Below, one piece after another: positions 1 to 8,100 of a stretch of 18,428 nucleotides of DNA; the first letter of the stretch is position 1; each line of letters begins with the position of its first letter. A program made the position numbers and the translations under genes. The stretch spans positions 1-18,428 of the forward strand of contig CAZQVW010000016.1 of NCBI GenBank assembly GCA_964596865.1. Direction: 5' to 3'. Under the pieces are notes generated by a model. It searched no databases and had not been told where the DNA came from. It worked only from the letters and a program-made list of their open reading frames with translations. The stretch comes from UBA6382 sp964596865 (GTDB taxonomy: Bacteria > Bacteroidota > Bacteroidia > Bacteroidales > Bacteroidaceae).

Positions 1-53
1 ACTGTTTAGTTATTGTTACAGCACTGTGAACGATAGTCAAAACGATTGGAAGT
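1..53. repeat. Truncated copy of a dispersed palindromic element at the window edge
   Basis: The first 53 bases match the reverse complement of about 16146-16198 with one mismatch (G for T at position 28). They contain the unit actgtttagttattgttaca followed by gcactgtgaacgatagtc. This is one arm of the palindromic element seen complete at 16109-16283. The window begins inside the repeat, which suggests that an assembly contig ended there because the repeat is multicopy. Confidence 0.8.
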
Positions 54-323
54 CGATTTTGGTCGAGAAAATTGAGGACAGAGGTCGGGAAAAATTGGAA
101 TTTAGAGAGAAAAAATAAAAAAGAGGCCACTGAAAAAGTCTATCGCTTTGTAATAACACAACATATCGAAGCATACAGGACACGACCCGACCTGTTTAAT
201 CAATACATTGCGTTACGCAAAGACTTTTTCAGCAGCCTCGTATTTAACTTTGGTTGTTGAAAGGAATTACTATAATTGGAATAATTGGGAAACAGGGGCT
301 AACTATTCGAAAATGAAGACAAA
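54..323. other. Non-coding stretch downstream of ligA
   Basis: I see no convincing gene here. A 62-codon open frame (72-260, plus) has no recognisable motif, and its last third overlaps a dispersed sequence. Bases 200-243 (tcaatacattgcgttacgca and onward) resemble 16690-16733, and the end of that stretch resembles 7671-7693. The part at 268-290 has a loose repeat of ataattggaataattggg. No clear terminator for ligA was found. Confidence 0.5.
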
Positions 324-2393
324 CTAATCAAAAAGGGTGGGCGCATTATTCGGATTGGGTTGTTGGAGCGATACGTTTTGGCCTTGCTCTCCTATCATCT
401 GGAGGAAATCAGCTTCGCTGACAAGGGGAATGCCCAAACTGTGAGCTTTGTCCTGCTTGGCGGGCCCCATATTGTCGCCCGCAAGGATAAATGATGTCTT
501 TTTGGAAATGCTACTCACATTTCTGCCGCCGTGCTTCTCAATCAACGACTTGTATTCCTCGCGACTGTGGTGGGCAAATGTGCCACTGATGACGATGGCC
601 TTGCCCTCCAGCGCAGACGACAGACGCTGTGTATCAGCTTCATCCATCTGGAACTTAAGACCGTAGCCCTTTAGTCGCTCCACAATCTCCATATTCTTGG
701 GTTCAGAAAAATAATGCTTGATAGACGCGGCTATCACGGCTCCCACGCCCTCCACGTCCAGCATCTGAGACTCCGTGGCAGCTATCAGATTATCCAACGA
801 ACGGAAATGACGCGCCAGCAACTGAGCCGTAACCTTGCCTACGAAACGAATGCCAAGGGCATAGAGCGTGCGGGTGAAAGGGACGTTAGTACTATCGTGA
901 ATGGCGTTTACAATCTTTTGGGCCGAACGGAGTTTAGTACCCTCCGCGCCCATGAGTTGATCCACGGTGAGAGTATATAGGTCGGCTACGTTGTGAATTA
1001 ATCCTCTATCAAAGTATTGGGCCACCGTTTCGGGACCGAGCGAAGCAATATTCATAGCGTCGCGCGAAATGAAATGCTCAATCTTACCTTTAATCTGGGG
1101 CGGACAGGTAGCATCGTTGGTGCAATAATGTGCGGCCTCACCCTCATAGCGTATAAGGGGTGCACCACATTCTGGACACTTATCAATAAATTCCACCTTG
1201 GGGCCGAGCGCCTGGGCATCTCGCTTACTCTTATCCACGCCCACTACCTGCGGAATTATCTCACCGGCTTTCTCCACCCAGACCATGTCGCCGAGATGAA
1301 GGTCGAGCTTATTAATAATGTCTTCGTTGTGGAGGGAGGCACGCTTCACCACGGTGCCACTAAGATGGACTGGATCCATATTGGCCACAGGCGTAACAGC
1401 GCCCGTGCGCCCCACTTGCCATGTAACCTTGTTGAGACGAGTCAGCGCCCGTTCCGGTTGGAATTTATAGGCGATGGCCCAACGTGGCGTCTTGGCGGTA
1501 TAACCTAATGCTTGTTGCTGGCGCAGGGAATCTACTTTCAACACAATCCCATCGGTGGCCACGGGCAGGTTGGAGCGCTCCGTGTCCCAATAATCGATAA
1601 AGGCTTGGATTTGGTCGAGATTGTCGGCAAGACGCATGGCGTGGCCAACCTTAAAGCCCCACGAGGCCATCTTTTGGAGGTTTTGGTAATGAGATTGAGA
1701 AGGCAGCGTGTCACCAAGCAGGTAATAGAAATAGGCGTCCAATCCTCGCTGGGCCACCACTCGCGAACTCTTACTTTTCAGAGTGCCACTGGCGGCATTT
1801 CGCGGATTGGCAAAGAGGGGCTCCTCCTCTTGCTCGCGCTCTTGATTCAAGCGGTCGAAACTCTGCCACGGCATCAAGACTTCGCCCCTCACCTCAAACT
1901 CCTCCGGCCAATCGCCCTGCTTTAGGCGCAGGGGGATGGAGCGAATGGTCTTCACATTGGCCGTAACATCATCGCCCCTCACGCCATCGCCACGCGTAAC
2001 AGCCTGAAAGAGAGCCCCGTCACGATAGGTGATGGAGATAGAGAGACCATCAAATTTCAATTCGCAACAAATCTGAAACTTCTCACCCAGAAGCCCTTGG
2101 CTCACACGGTCGTAAAACGCCTGGAGGTCGGCCCTATTATAAGTATTGGCCAGCGAAAGCATCGGGCGGCGATGCTCCACCTGGCGGAAATCCTCCTGCA
2201 GGTCGCTACCCACGCGCTGGGAGGGGGAATCGGGGTCGTAGAGCTCGGGGTGTCGACCCTCTAATTGCATAAGTAGTGACATCTTCTTATCAAACTCCTG
2301 ATCAGAGATGGTAGGAGCGTTCTTCACATAGTAATTGTAATTATGTTCTTCCAATTCGCGGCGCAGCGAAAGGATTTGGTCTGTTTCGGTCAT
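324..2393 (-). CDS. ligA: NAD-dependent DNA ligase LigA
   Basis: NAD+-dependent DNA ligase, which seals nicks with 5'-phosphate and 3'-OH ends during replication and repair. The 689-residue protein shows the full family order. The NMN-binding Ia domain is at about 1-70. The adenylation domain has the catalytic lysine in ELKFDG (K113) and downstream motifs such as DGIVLKVD (281-288). An OB fold follows. A Cys4 zinc site is at C406, C409, C424 and C430, then helix-hairpin-helix repeats to about 590 and a C-terminal BRCT domain (595-670). The last 20 residues are a polar tail beyond the BRCT, making it slightly longer than the usual 665-670. It is divergent from trmD across a 140-bp gap. TAnnTTTG-like -7 boxes on the minus strand at 2437-2444 and 2446-2453 could drive it. 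The start ATG at 2393 gives the expected N-terminus. Confidence 0.97.
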   Translation of the reverse strand: MTETDQILSLRRELEEHNYNYYVKNAPTISDQEFDKKMSLLMQLEGRHPELYDPDSPSQRVGSDLQEDFRQVEHRRPMLSLANTYNRADLQAFYDRVSQGLLGEKFQICCELKFDGLSISITYRDGALFQAVTRGDGVRGDDVTANVKTIRSIPLRLKQGDWPEEFEVRGEVLMPWQSFDRLNQEREQEEEPLFANPRNAASGTLKSKSSRVVAQRGLDAYFYYLLGDTLPSQSHYQNLQKMASWGFKVGHAMRLADNLDQIQAFIDYWDTERSNLPVATDGIVLKVDSLRQQQALGYTAKTPRWAIAYKFQPERALTRLNKVTWQVGRTGAVTPVANMDPVHLSGTVVKRASLHNEDIINKLDLHLGDMVWVEKAGEIIPQVVGVDKSKRDAQALGPKVEFIDKCPECGAPLIRYEGEAAHYCTNDATCPPQIKGKIEHFISRDAMNIASLGPETVAQYFDRGLIHNVADLYTLTVDQLMGAEGTKLRSAQKIVNAIHDSTNVPFTRTLYALGIRFVGKVTAQLLARHFRSLDNLIAATESQMLDVEGVGAVIAASIKHYFSEPKNMEIVERLKGYGLKFQMDEADTQRLSSALEGKAIVISGTFAHHSREEYKSLIEKHGGRNVSSISKKTSFILAGDNMGPAKQDKAHSLGIPLVSEADFLQMIGEQGQNVSLQQPNPNNAPTLFD

Positions 2394-2533
2394 GTTCGGG
2401 AGGTTAAAAGAATTATGAAACGGGGTTTTGTGCGGCCAAAATTACCAAATTTATAATAAACAAGCGATTTGCGCGTTAATATTTTTGTGCGGCTCACTCT
2501 GAAAGCCACTTAAAAAGAACAAACATCGCAAAA
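2394..2533. promoter_or_regulatory. Divergent promoter region between ligA and trmD
   Basis: This 140-bp gap separates two divergent genes, so it should hold both promoters. On the plus strand TATTTTTG (2480-2487) fits the Bacteroidetes -7 consensus TAnnTTTG, about 47 bases before the trmD ATG. On the minus strand TAAATTTG (2446-2453) and TAATTTTG (2437-2444) fit as well. No well-spaced -33 TTTG was found for any of them, so the exact start points are uncertain. Confidence 0.4.
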
Positions 2534-3271
2534 ATGCGCATAGACATCCTCACCGTATTGCCGGAAATGCTGCAGCCCTTTGTGAACTTATCCATATTGG
2601 GGCGTGCCCAGAAGAAAGGACTGGCCGAAATCCATATCCATAACCTCCGCGACTACACCACCGACAAACACCGCCGCGTGGACGACTACCCGTTTGGCGG
2701 TTTTGCGGGTATGGTGATGCAATGCCAGCCCATTGACGCCTGCATCTCTGCCCTAAAACAGGAGCGGCAATACGATGAGGTAATCTTCACTTCGCCCGAT
2801 GGCCAACCGTTCACCCAGCGAGTGGCCAACGAATTGAGCCTAAAAGAGAATCTCATCATCCTCTGCGGCCATTATAAAGGTATCGACCACCGCATTCGCG
2901 AGCATCTCATTACCCGCGAGCTGAGCATTGGCGATTACGTGCTCACAGGCGGAGAATTGGCCGCCGCTGCCATCACAGACGCCGTGGTGAGGGTAATCCC
3001 CGGAGCCATTGGCGATGAGCAAAGCGCCTTGAGCGACAGTTTCCAAGACGGATTGCTTTCCGCCCCCGTCTACACCCGCCCCGCCGATTACAAGGGGTGG
3101 AAAGTGCCGGAAGTACTCCTTTCCGGCAACGACCGCCTCATCCACGAATGGGAGCTCAACCAGATGATTGAGCGCACGCGCCGCCTCCGCCCCGACCTCT
3201 TGGCAGGCACTCCCTACGAAGACGAAGCCCCCCTCCCCCACCGCCCCACCTCCTCACACCGCAACAAATGA
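2534..3271 (+). CDS. trmD: tRNA (guanine-N1)-methyltransferase TrmD
   Basis: This enzyme makes m1G at position 37 of tRNAs that read CNN codons, using S-adenosylmethionine and a trefoil-knot (SPOUT) fold. This prevents +1 frameshifting. The 245-residue protein starts MRIDILTVLPEM as in the family. It carries the knot motifs CGHYKGIDHRI (111-121) and SIGDYVLTGGELAA (131-144). The conserved aspartate expected to be catalytic lies in SDSF (D168). The last 15 or so residues (EAPLPHRPTSSHRNK) are a proline-rich tail not needed by the fold. The stop codon overlaps the start of the next gene (ATGA at 3268-3271), so the receptor gene is probably translated from the same message. In many bacteria trmD sits with ribosomal protein genes; that is not the case here. 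Confidence 0.97.
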   Translation: MRIDILTVLPEMLQPFVNLSILGRAQKKGLAEIHIHNLRDYTTDKHRRVDDYPFGGFAGMVMQCQPIDACISALKQERQYDEVIFTSPDGQPFTQRVANELSLKENLIILCGHYKGIDHRIREHLITRELSIGDYVLTGGELAAAAITDAVVRVIPGAIGDEQSALSDSFQDGLLSAPVYTRPADYKGWKVPEVLLSGNDRLIHEWELNQMIERTRRLRPDLLAGTPYEDEAPLPHRPTSSHRNK

Positions 3272-5691
3272 AAACAAGATTTCTGGTAGTCATATTCTTA
3301 ACCATAGGCGTCTTGGCAGGCTTCGCTCAAGACAAGATTCGCCTCTACGGAGTTGTTACAGACGAATACAACAACCCCGTGGAGATGGCATCGGTGATTG
3401 TGGAGCGGCAGGGGGCATTCGCCGTATCGGGATTGCAGGGACGCTACTCACTCTCGTGCCGCCGCACAGACTCATTGTTTGTTACCTGCATGGCCATGGG
3501 CTATCGCACCCGCAAATTTGTGATTGCTCCGCCGCAGGCCGATTCCCTCCGCTACGACCTAAAGATCAACACCGTCTCCTACACCCTTGGCGAAGCAGGC
3601 ATCACCGCCATGCGCCGCCAGACAGAAGCCGTGCAGCGCATCAGCCCCACGTCCACACACCTTATGCCCACCACCACCGGCAACGGCGTGGAGGAACTCA
3701 TCGCCACCCAGATGGGCGTGAGCACTCACAACGAGCTCTCCTCACAATACAATGTCCGCGGCGGCAGTTTTGATGAAAATTCGGTGTACCTCAATGGCGT
3801 GGAAGTATTCCGCCCGTTCCTTGTGCGCTCCGGCCAGCAAGAGGGCCTGTCCATCATCAATAGTAATATGGTGGCCGACATCGACTTCTCTGCGGGCGGT
3901 TATCCCGCCATGTATGGCGACAAGATGTCGTCAGTATTGGATATAACCTACAAACACCCCACCGCGCCCGAAGGCTCCCTCTCACTTTCACTTATGGGCG
4001 CCGATGCTTATTGGGGCTTTGGGAGGTCGGGCATCAGTGCCGATGGCAAAACGAAAAAGGGCGGCGAATTTTCCATGCTCAACGGCCTAAGATACAAGAC
4101 CACCAAGCTCCTTCTCGGTTCCTCCGACACCAAAGGCGAATATGAGCCTACGTTTGTGGATTATCAAAACTATACTTCGTGGTCGCCCAACAAGCATTGG
4201 ACTTTTGATTTCATCGGAAATCTCTCCTACAACAACTACAGTTTCAAGCCCTCCGACCGCGAGACGTCTTTCGGCACAATGCAGGACGTAAAGTCCTTCC
4301 GCGTTTATTTCGACGGCAAGGAAAAGGATTTGTTTCACACTTATTTCGGATCGTTTGGCATCACCCACAAATTTAATGCCGCCTCGTCTATCCAATGGCT
4401 CTCGTCTGCCTACGCCACCAAGGAGAACGAGACCTATGACATCCAGGGCGAATACTGGCTTTCGGACGCCACGTCTCAAGAGCAGTTGGGCGTGGGCACT
4501 TATTTGGAGCACGCGCGGAATTTCCTCACTGCCCACGTATATTCCACCGCTCTTTTGGGCCGCCACCGCTGGGGCCGCCACAATATCCGCTGGGGCCTCA
4601 CGCTGAAATCGCTCCATGTGAAAGAAAACTCCACAGAATGGGAGATGCGCGACTCCTCCGGCTATTCCGTGCCCCACTCAATGGACGAACTTCAGCTCAT
4701 CTACAATCTCCGCGCCAAGACCTCGATGTCGTCCACGCAATTAGAAAGCTATCTTCAGGACAGTTATTCATTCCATACCGCCGCCGGCCAATGGCGACTG
4801 AATGGCGGCATTCGTCTCACCCACCTATCCTATACCGGCGAGACCCTCTTCTCCCCGCGTGCCTCATTGGGATTGATTCCCACGTTTAACGACCAATTCA
4901 CATTCCGCTTGGCCGTGGGATGCTACTACCAACCGCCGTTTTATAAGGAATTGCGCGACACCATCACCACCAACGGCAATACCTCGGTGGTATTGAACAA
5001 GAAACTAAAGGCTCAGCGCTCGGTGCATTTCGTGCTTGGCATGGACTACCTGTTTCGCATGGCGGAAAGGCCCTTCCGCTTTTCGGTGGAGGCCTACTAT
5101 AAAGCCCTTTCGCGCCTTATCCCGTATAATATCAACAACTTGAGAGTGGTCTACTACGGCGAGAATATGGCCAAAGGCCATGCCGCTGGAATAGACATGA
5201 AGCTCTTTGGCGAATTTGTGCCTGGCACAGACTCTTGGATCACAGTGGGATTGATGCAAACACGCCAAAAATTCCACGGACACACCACTCCCCTACCCAC
5301 CGACCAGCGATATAATATCTCGCTCTTTTTCACCGACTATTTTCCAGGCTCCACGCGTTGGCGCCTCACTCTAAAAGCCGCCCTAAGCGACGGTCTCCCG
5401 TTCGGCCCGCCCCATGAAGGATTGGAGGGCCACGATTTTCGCGCGCCATCGTATCGCCGCGTAGACATAGGCATGCAATATCGCTTGCTTTCGCCGGACA
5501 AACCGCGTTCATCGCGCTCTCTGTTGAAAGACATTTGGCTGGGGGTGGACGCCCTCAACATTCTCGACATCAACAACGTATCTTCTTATTATTGGGTTAC
5601 CGACATCACCAACAACCAGTATGCTGTGCCCAATTATCTCACAGGTCGTTCGCTCAACCTCCGCCTCACATTTGATTTCGGACGAAGATAA
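3268..5691 (+). CDS. TonB-dependent outer-membrane receptor with N-terminal carboxypeptidase-regulatory-like domain
   Basis: An outer-membrane beta-barrel transporter of the Bacteroidetes type. The 807 residues begin with a signal peptide (1-20, cut near GFA/Q). A CarboxypepD_reg-like beta-sandwich follows at about 24-105 (LYGVVTDEYNNPVEMASVIV). The plug domain is at about 115-230, with YNVRGGSFDENSVYLNGVEV (161-180) and GGYPAMYGDKMSSVLDI. The rest is a 22-strand-type barrel ending LNLRLTFDFGRR. There is no SusD partner next to it and no visible TonB box, so this is not a classical Sus locus. The substrate cannot be told. It overlaps trmD by ATGA, suggesting co-transcription. Start choice: the ATG at 3268 gives a clean signal peptide directly. 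Confidence 0.9.
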   Translation: MKTRFLVVIFLTIGVLAGFAQDKIRLYGVVTDEYNNPVEMASVIVERQGAFAVSGLQGRYSLSCRRTDSLFVTCMAMGYRTRKFVIAPPQADSLRYDLKINTVSYTLGEAGITAMRRQTEAVQRISPTSTHLMPTTTGNGVEELIATQMGVSTHNELSSQYNVRGGSFDENSVYLNGVEVFRPFLVRSGQQEGLSIINSNMVADIDFSAGGYPAMYGDKMSSVLDITYKHPTAPEGSLSLSLMGADAYWGFGRSGISADGKTKKGGEFSMLNGLRYKTTKLLLGSSDTKGEYEPTFVDYQNYTSWSPNKHWTFDFIGNLSYNNYSFKPSDRETSFGTMQDVKSFRVYFDGKEKDLFHTYFGSFGITHKFNAASSIQWLSSAYATKENETYDIQGEYWLSDATSQEQLGVGTYLEHARNFLTAHVYSTALLGRHRWGRHNIRWGLTLKSLHVKENSTEWEMRDSSGYSVPHSMDELQLIYNLRAKTSMSSTQLESYLQDSYSFHTAAGQWRLNGGIRLTHLSYTGETLFSPRASLGLIPTFNDQFTFRLAVGCYYQPPFYKELRDTITTNGNTSVVLNKKLKAQRSVHFVLGMDYLFRMAERPFRFSVEAYYKALSRLIPYNINNLRVVYYGENMAKGHAAGIDMKLFGEFVPGTDSWITVGLMQTRQKFHGHTTPLPTDQRYNISLFFTDYFPGSTRWRLTLKAALSDGLPFGPPHEGLEGHDFRAPSYRRVDIGMQYRLLSPDKPRSSRSLLKDIWLGVDALNILDINNVSSYYWVTDITNNQYAVPNYLTGRSLNLRLTFDFGRR

Positions 5692-5710
5692 AGTCATTGT
5701 CCGCGACCTT

Positions 5711-5819
5711 CCTCACGTTTCTACCGAATTACCCTCCCGTTCCTACAGGAATACCCTCTTGTTTCTACCGAATTATTCCCCTAATCTTACCAAATTATCT
5801 TCACTTTTCTACTGAAAAG
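5711..5819. repeat. Intergenic tandem array, 21-22-nt units (family A)
   Basis: Five consecutive units at 5711-5731 (21 nt), 5732-5753, 5754-5775, 5776-5797 and 5798-5819 (22 nt each). Units 1 and 3 share gtttctaccgaatta. The others are diverged copies with ccctc/cctac or ctaatcttaccaaatta. The array fills most of the 184-bp gap between the receptor gene and the helix-hairpin-helix gene. Unit divergence suggests an old array. Its function is unknown. Confidence 0.75.
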
Positions 5820-5875
5820 CTCCATTATATCAGCCTTCTAACCAGTATTTTTCACCACCATCTAATTTTATTTCG

Positions 5876-6844
5876 ATGAAATTGAGCCGAAAGGAACTAT
5901 TAGCCCTGGGCATAATTGTGGGAGCGGTATTAATTACCAACCTTGGCATCTATTTTTACAGGATTAGCCGCCCCGACACCAGCATGGCAGGAGGCCACGA
6001 GCAGGAGGCGCACAATTCCGCCGCCACAAACGCTCCCGCTACCGCCGCGCGCCTCTTTTTCTTCGACCCAAACAGTGCGGATTCCGCCACATTCGTTTCT
6101 TTAGGCCTGCGCCCAAACACAGCCCGCGCCATTGTTCACTATCGCATGGCCGGAGGGCGTTTCCGCAAGCCCGATGATTTTGCGCGCATCTACACTTTGA
6201 GCCACGACGACTTTCTGCGCCTGCGCCCATACATCCGCATAAACAAGCAATACAGTGTAAAGGATACAGACAATGCCTCTTACCGCCATTATGAAGCGAG
6301 AGAAGATTACGCCCACTCCAGCTATAGTCAATCTCATTCCTCAAAAGAATACGATTCATCGTCTAATACCCAACACCCAGCCTCAAAAGTAGGCAATTAT
6401 TCCGCAAAAGCAGGCATTTATTCCTCAAAAGGATATGTGCGCAAGTTGAAACAGGGCGAACGGGTGGATTTATCCACGGCCGACACCCTTGACCTCCAGC
6501 GCATTCCGGGCATAGGCCCATATTACGCCGCCAAAATCATTCGCTATCGCAATAGAATGGGCGGATTCGTCTCCGTAAACCAACTGGAAGAGATTTACGG
6601 ATTGCCGGACGACATCTGTCGCTGGGTAAGCGTGGGCAAGCCCCACATTAATAAGATTCGCATCAACGCCCTTACCTTTGGCCAACTTCTTAAACACCCC
6701 TATCTCAATTTCGACCAAGTAAAGGCCATCCTCAACCACCGCCAACTCTACGGCCCTGTGCGCTCGCTCACCGACTTGCGCACCTACGATGCTTTTAGCG
6801 AGGACGATTTCCGCCGCCTTGCCCCCTACGTGGATTTTGATTAA
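5876..6844 (+). CDS. Membrane-anchored helix-hairpin-helix (ComEA-like) protein
   Basis: A 322-residue protein with one N-terminal membrane segment (about 7-28) and no cleavage site I can identify, followed by three ComEA-type helix-hairpin-helix regions. They lie at about 63-120 (FFDPNSADSATFVSLGL), 197-252 (with PGIGPYYAAKII, 211-222) and 262-321 (FDQVKAILNHR). The second has the canonical PGIG turn that contacts the DNA backbone. ComEA-family proteins bind DNA outside the inner membrane, so a role in DNA binding or uptake is possible but inferred only. A Ser/Tyr/Lys-rich linker (about 125-195) separates the first two regions and contains an in-frame 21-nt repeat (6339-6443). The stop is followed at once by a perfect hairpin (6851-6873). 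Confidence 0.85.
   Translation: MKLSRKELLALGIIVGAVLITNLGIYFYRISRPDTSMAGGHEQEAHNSAATNAPATAARLFFFDPNSADSATFVSLGLRPNTARAIVHYRMAGGRFRKPDDFARIYTLSHDDFLRLRPYIRINKQYSVKDTDNASYRHYEAREDYAHSSYSQSHSSKEYDSSSNTQHPASKVGNYSAKAGIYSSKGYVRKLKQGERVDLSTADTLDLQRIPGIGPYYAAKIIRYRNRMGGFVSVNQLEEIYGLPDDICRWVSVGKPHINKIRINALTFGQLLKHPYLNFDQVKAILNHRQLYGPVRSLTDLRTYDAFSEDDFRRLAPYVDFD
6339..6443 (+). repeat. In-frame 21-nt tandem repeat in the linker of the helix-hairpin-helix gene (family G)
   Basis: Five 21-nt registers at 6339, 6360, 6381, 6402 and 6423. Units 1, 3 and 5 begin cctcaaaag and unit 4 begins ccgcaaaag. Units 3 and 4 continue taggcaattatt / caggcatttatt. Unit 2 is diverged, but the 42-nt spacing is exact. Because 21 is divisible by three, each unit adds seven residues (for example SKVGNYS, AKAGIYS) to an otherwise disordered linker. 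Confidence 0.7.
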
Positions 6845-6850
6845 TGAAAA

Positions 6851-6873
6851 GCAGAAAAAACAGTTTTTTCTGC
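6851..6873 (+). terminator. Perfect hairpin after the helix-hairpin-helix gene
   Basis: gcagaaaaaa, loop cag, ttttttctgc: a 10-bp perfect stem with a 3-nt loop, starting 6 bases after the stop codon. The stem's own U-rich descending arm could act in termination, but no further T-tract follows. It may be a weak terminator or an attenuator before the downstream sigma-like ORF. Confidence 0.55.
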
Positions 6874-6931
6874 CTAATTCTTGTAACAAACGGGGGACGT
6901 TGGTGTTATATTATCAGAAACAGTTTCCCTA

Positions 6932-7576
6932 ATGACGCAACAGGACTTCATCGATGCCGTTCCAAAACTGAGAGAGCGGATGATTGCCACGGCTCACCGC
7001 TATCTGGCAGAGGCGGCCGATGGGGAAGATGTGGCGCAAGAGGTGATGATACACCTATGGGAGAAGAAAGACCACTTCAATAACGAAGCAGCACTACTGG
7101 TGAGTGTGCGCAATGCTTTTAAGAAAGACAAGAATTGCGGTTACAGTTATGTGCATTACCCCGCCGCAATAATTCCGCCCAGCAAGAATAACGATTATAG
7201 AACCGATGCCAACGGCCATTGGCTGATGGGGCGTTCAGTGGTTGAGGGCAGGATTGTACAGGTAACGCGCCGGTTTTCTTCTTCCAAAATATCAGGAGAT
7301 ATACTAAGCTCCGTATCCGCCGAGGATGGCATCTTTGTTTCGGGGGTAGACACAGCAGGCGTATGTGGTGAGACTCTGGCAGAGCTCGCCGATGGCGATG
7401 ATTGGAACGGCATCAGTTTGCAATCTCTGCAAGACATAGGCTACGACAAGTCCACACTCACAAAAATCATCACTCTAAGGAATAAGCTCGTTCTCTATAA
7501 AAAGGAAATCGCTGAAACCAACAATGCCCTTAAAAGCGCGCCCCCTTCCGCCTCGCCCCCTCACTGTCGCCATTAG
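6932..7576 (+). CDS. ORF with ECF sigma-70 region 2 head and unrecognised C-terminal part
   Basis: Residues 1-65 look like region 2 of an extracytoplasmic-function sigma factor: LRERMIATAHRYLAEAADGE then DVAQEVMIHLWEKKD, with SVRNAF at the end. In normal ECF factors (about 160-190 residues) a linker and region 4 helix-turn-helix would follow. Here residues 66-214 show no region 4 motif. They are instead a mixed polar stretch (NGHWLMGRSVVEGRIVQVTR, later TLTKIITLRNKLVLYKKEI). The tail is low in complexity (SAPPSASPPHCRH). This could be a sigma-factor remnant joined in frame to other sequence, or a novel region-2-only protein. The leader at 6884-6912 (gtaacaaa to gttggtgttata) has a shape seen at ECF-type promoters, which hints at former autoregulation. 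It is the least certain large CDS in the window. Confidence 0.5.
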   Translation: MTQQDFIDAVPKLRERMIATAHRYLAEAADGEDVAQEVMIHLWEKKDHFNNEAALLVSVRNAFKKDKNCGYSYVHYPAAIIPPSKNNDYRTDANGHWLMGRSVVEGRIVQVTRRFSSSKISGDILSSVSAEDGIFVSGVDTAGVCGETLAELADGDDWNGISLQSLQDIGYDKSTLTKIITLRNKLVLYKKEIAETNNALKSAPPSASPPHCRH

Positions 7577-7776
7577 ATTCCTTGCCTGTGGCTGTAAACA
7601 ACTCAAAGACGAAAGATTTTTCACCCACCATAGATTAGCAGGGCAGTTTTGTGGACGAGGGAAAAATCGAAGTTTTCAGCGGCCTCGTATAAAGCCAGCT
7701 TTTCCCCCTTACGTTCTGCTCATCCGCCAAATACGGCGGAGCAATACCATATAAGATTTTCCAGTTTCCCTTCTCT
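7577..7776. other. Convergent intergenic region with dispersed repeat pieces and a small hairpin
   Basis: The gap lies between two convergent genes. It holds gcggcctcgtataaa (7679-7693), whose exact reverse complement occurs at 16458-16472, and cgaaagatttttca (7611-7624), also present at 16708-16721. A 6-bp stem tccgcc/ggcgga with a six-base loop (7723-7740) is a weak terminator candidate for either gene. No gene was seen; longer open frames on the minus strand are frame shadows of the lipoprotein gene. Confidence 0.5.
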
Positions 7777-8100
7777 CTATTCCCCCTGCGAAGAAGAGCC
7801 GTCCAACTCATCGAGTGTGGAATTGATGGAGGCCTGCAATACATCCTGCAAACGCTTGGTGATATTGGCGAAGCGTTGTTTCTGCTCTTCACTGCCCAAT
7901 TGGTTTGTCTCGGTGAGAGAGGGAGTGAGCTTTCGCAGTGTGACGAGGGATTTATCCACAGCCTGTTGGTCGTTTTTCTCCACGGCGTCTTGCAGAGTGA
8001 TGACTGCGTCTTCGTAATCATCCAATGCGGCATCATATTTGTCGCCAGTGCAAGCGGCGAAGGCAATTAGGCAGAGCGCAAATAGGATTAGCTTTTTCAT
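7777..8100 (-). CDS. Small lipoprotein, function unknown
   Basis: A 107-residue protein with a lipoprotein signal peptide: MKKLILFALCLIAFAAC, lipobox FAAC with the modified cysteine at C17. The mature part is highly acidic and helical (GDKYDAALDDYEDAVITLQD), with heptad-like spacing typical of a small coiled coil, and ends in a Ser-rich tail. It is probably anchored to a membrane on the periplasmic side. I cannot assign a family with certainty; similar short lipoproteins of unknown function occur in Bacteroidales. It is transcribed towards the sigma-like ORF. A -7-like TAACTTCG (8123-8130, minus) lies about 22 bases before the start. Confidence 0.8.
   Translation of the reverse strand: MKKLILFALCLIAFAACTGDKYDAALDDYEDAVITLQDAVEKNDQQAVDKSLVTLRKLTPSLTETNQLGSEEQKQRFANITKRLQDVLQASINSTLDELDGSSSQGE

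Noticed and set aside
72..260. 62-codon plus-strand ORF at the left edge
   Set aside because: It overlaps dispersed repeat text and has no recognisable protein features.
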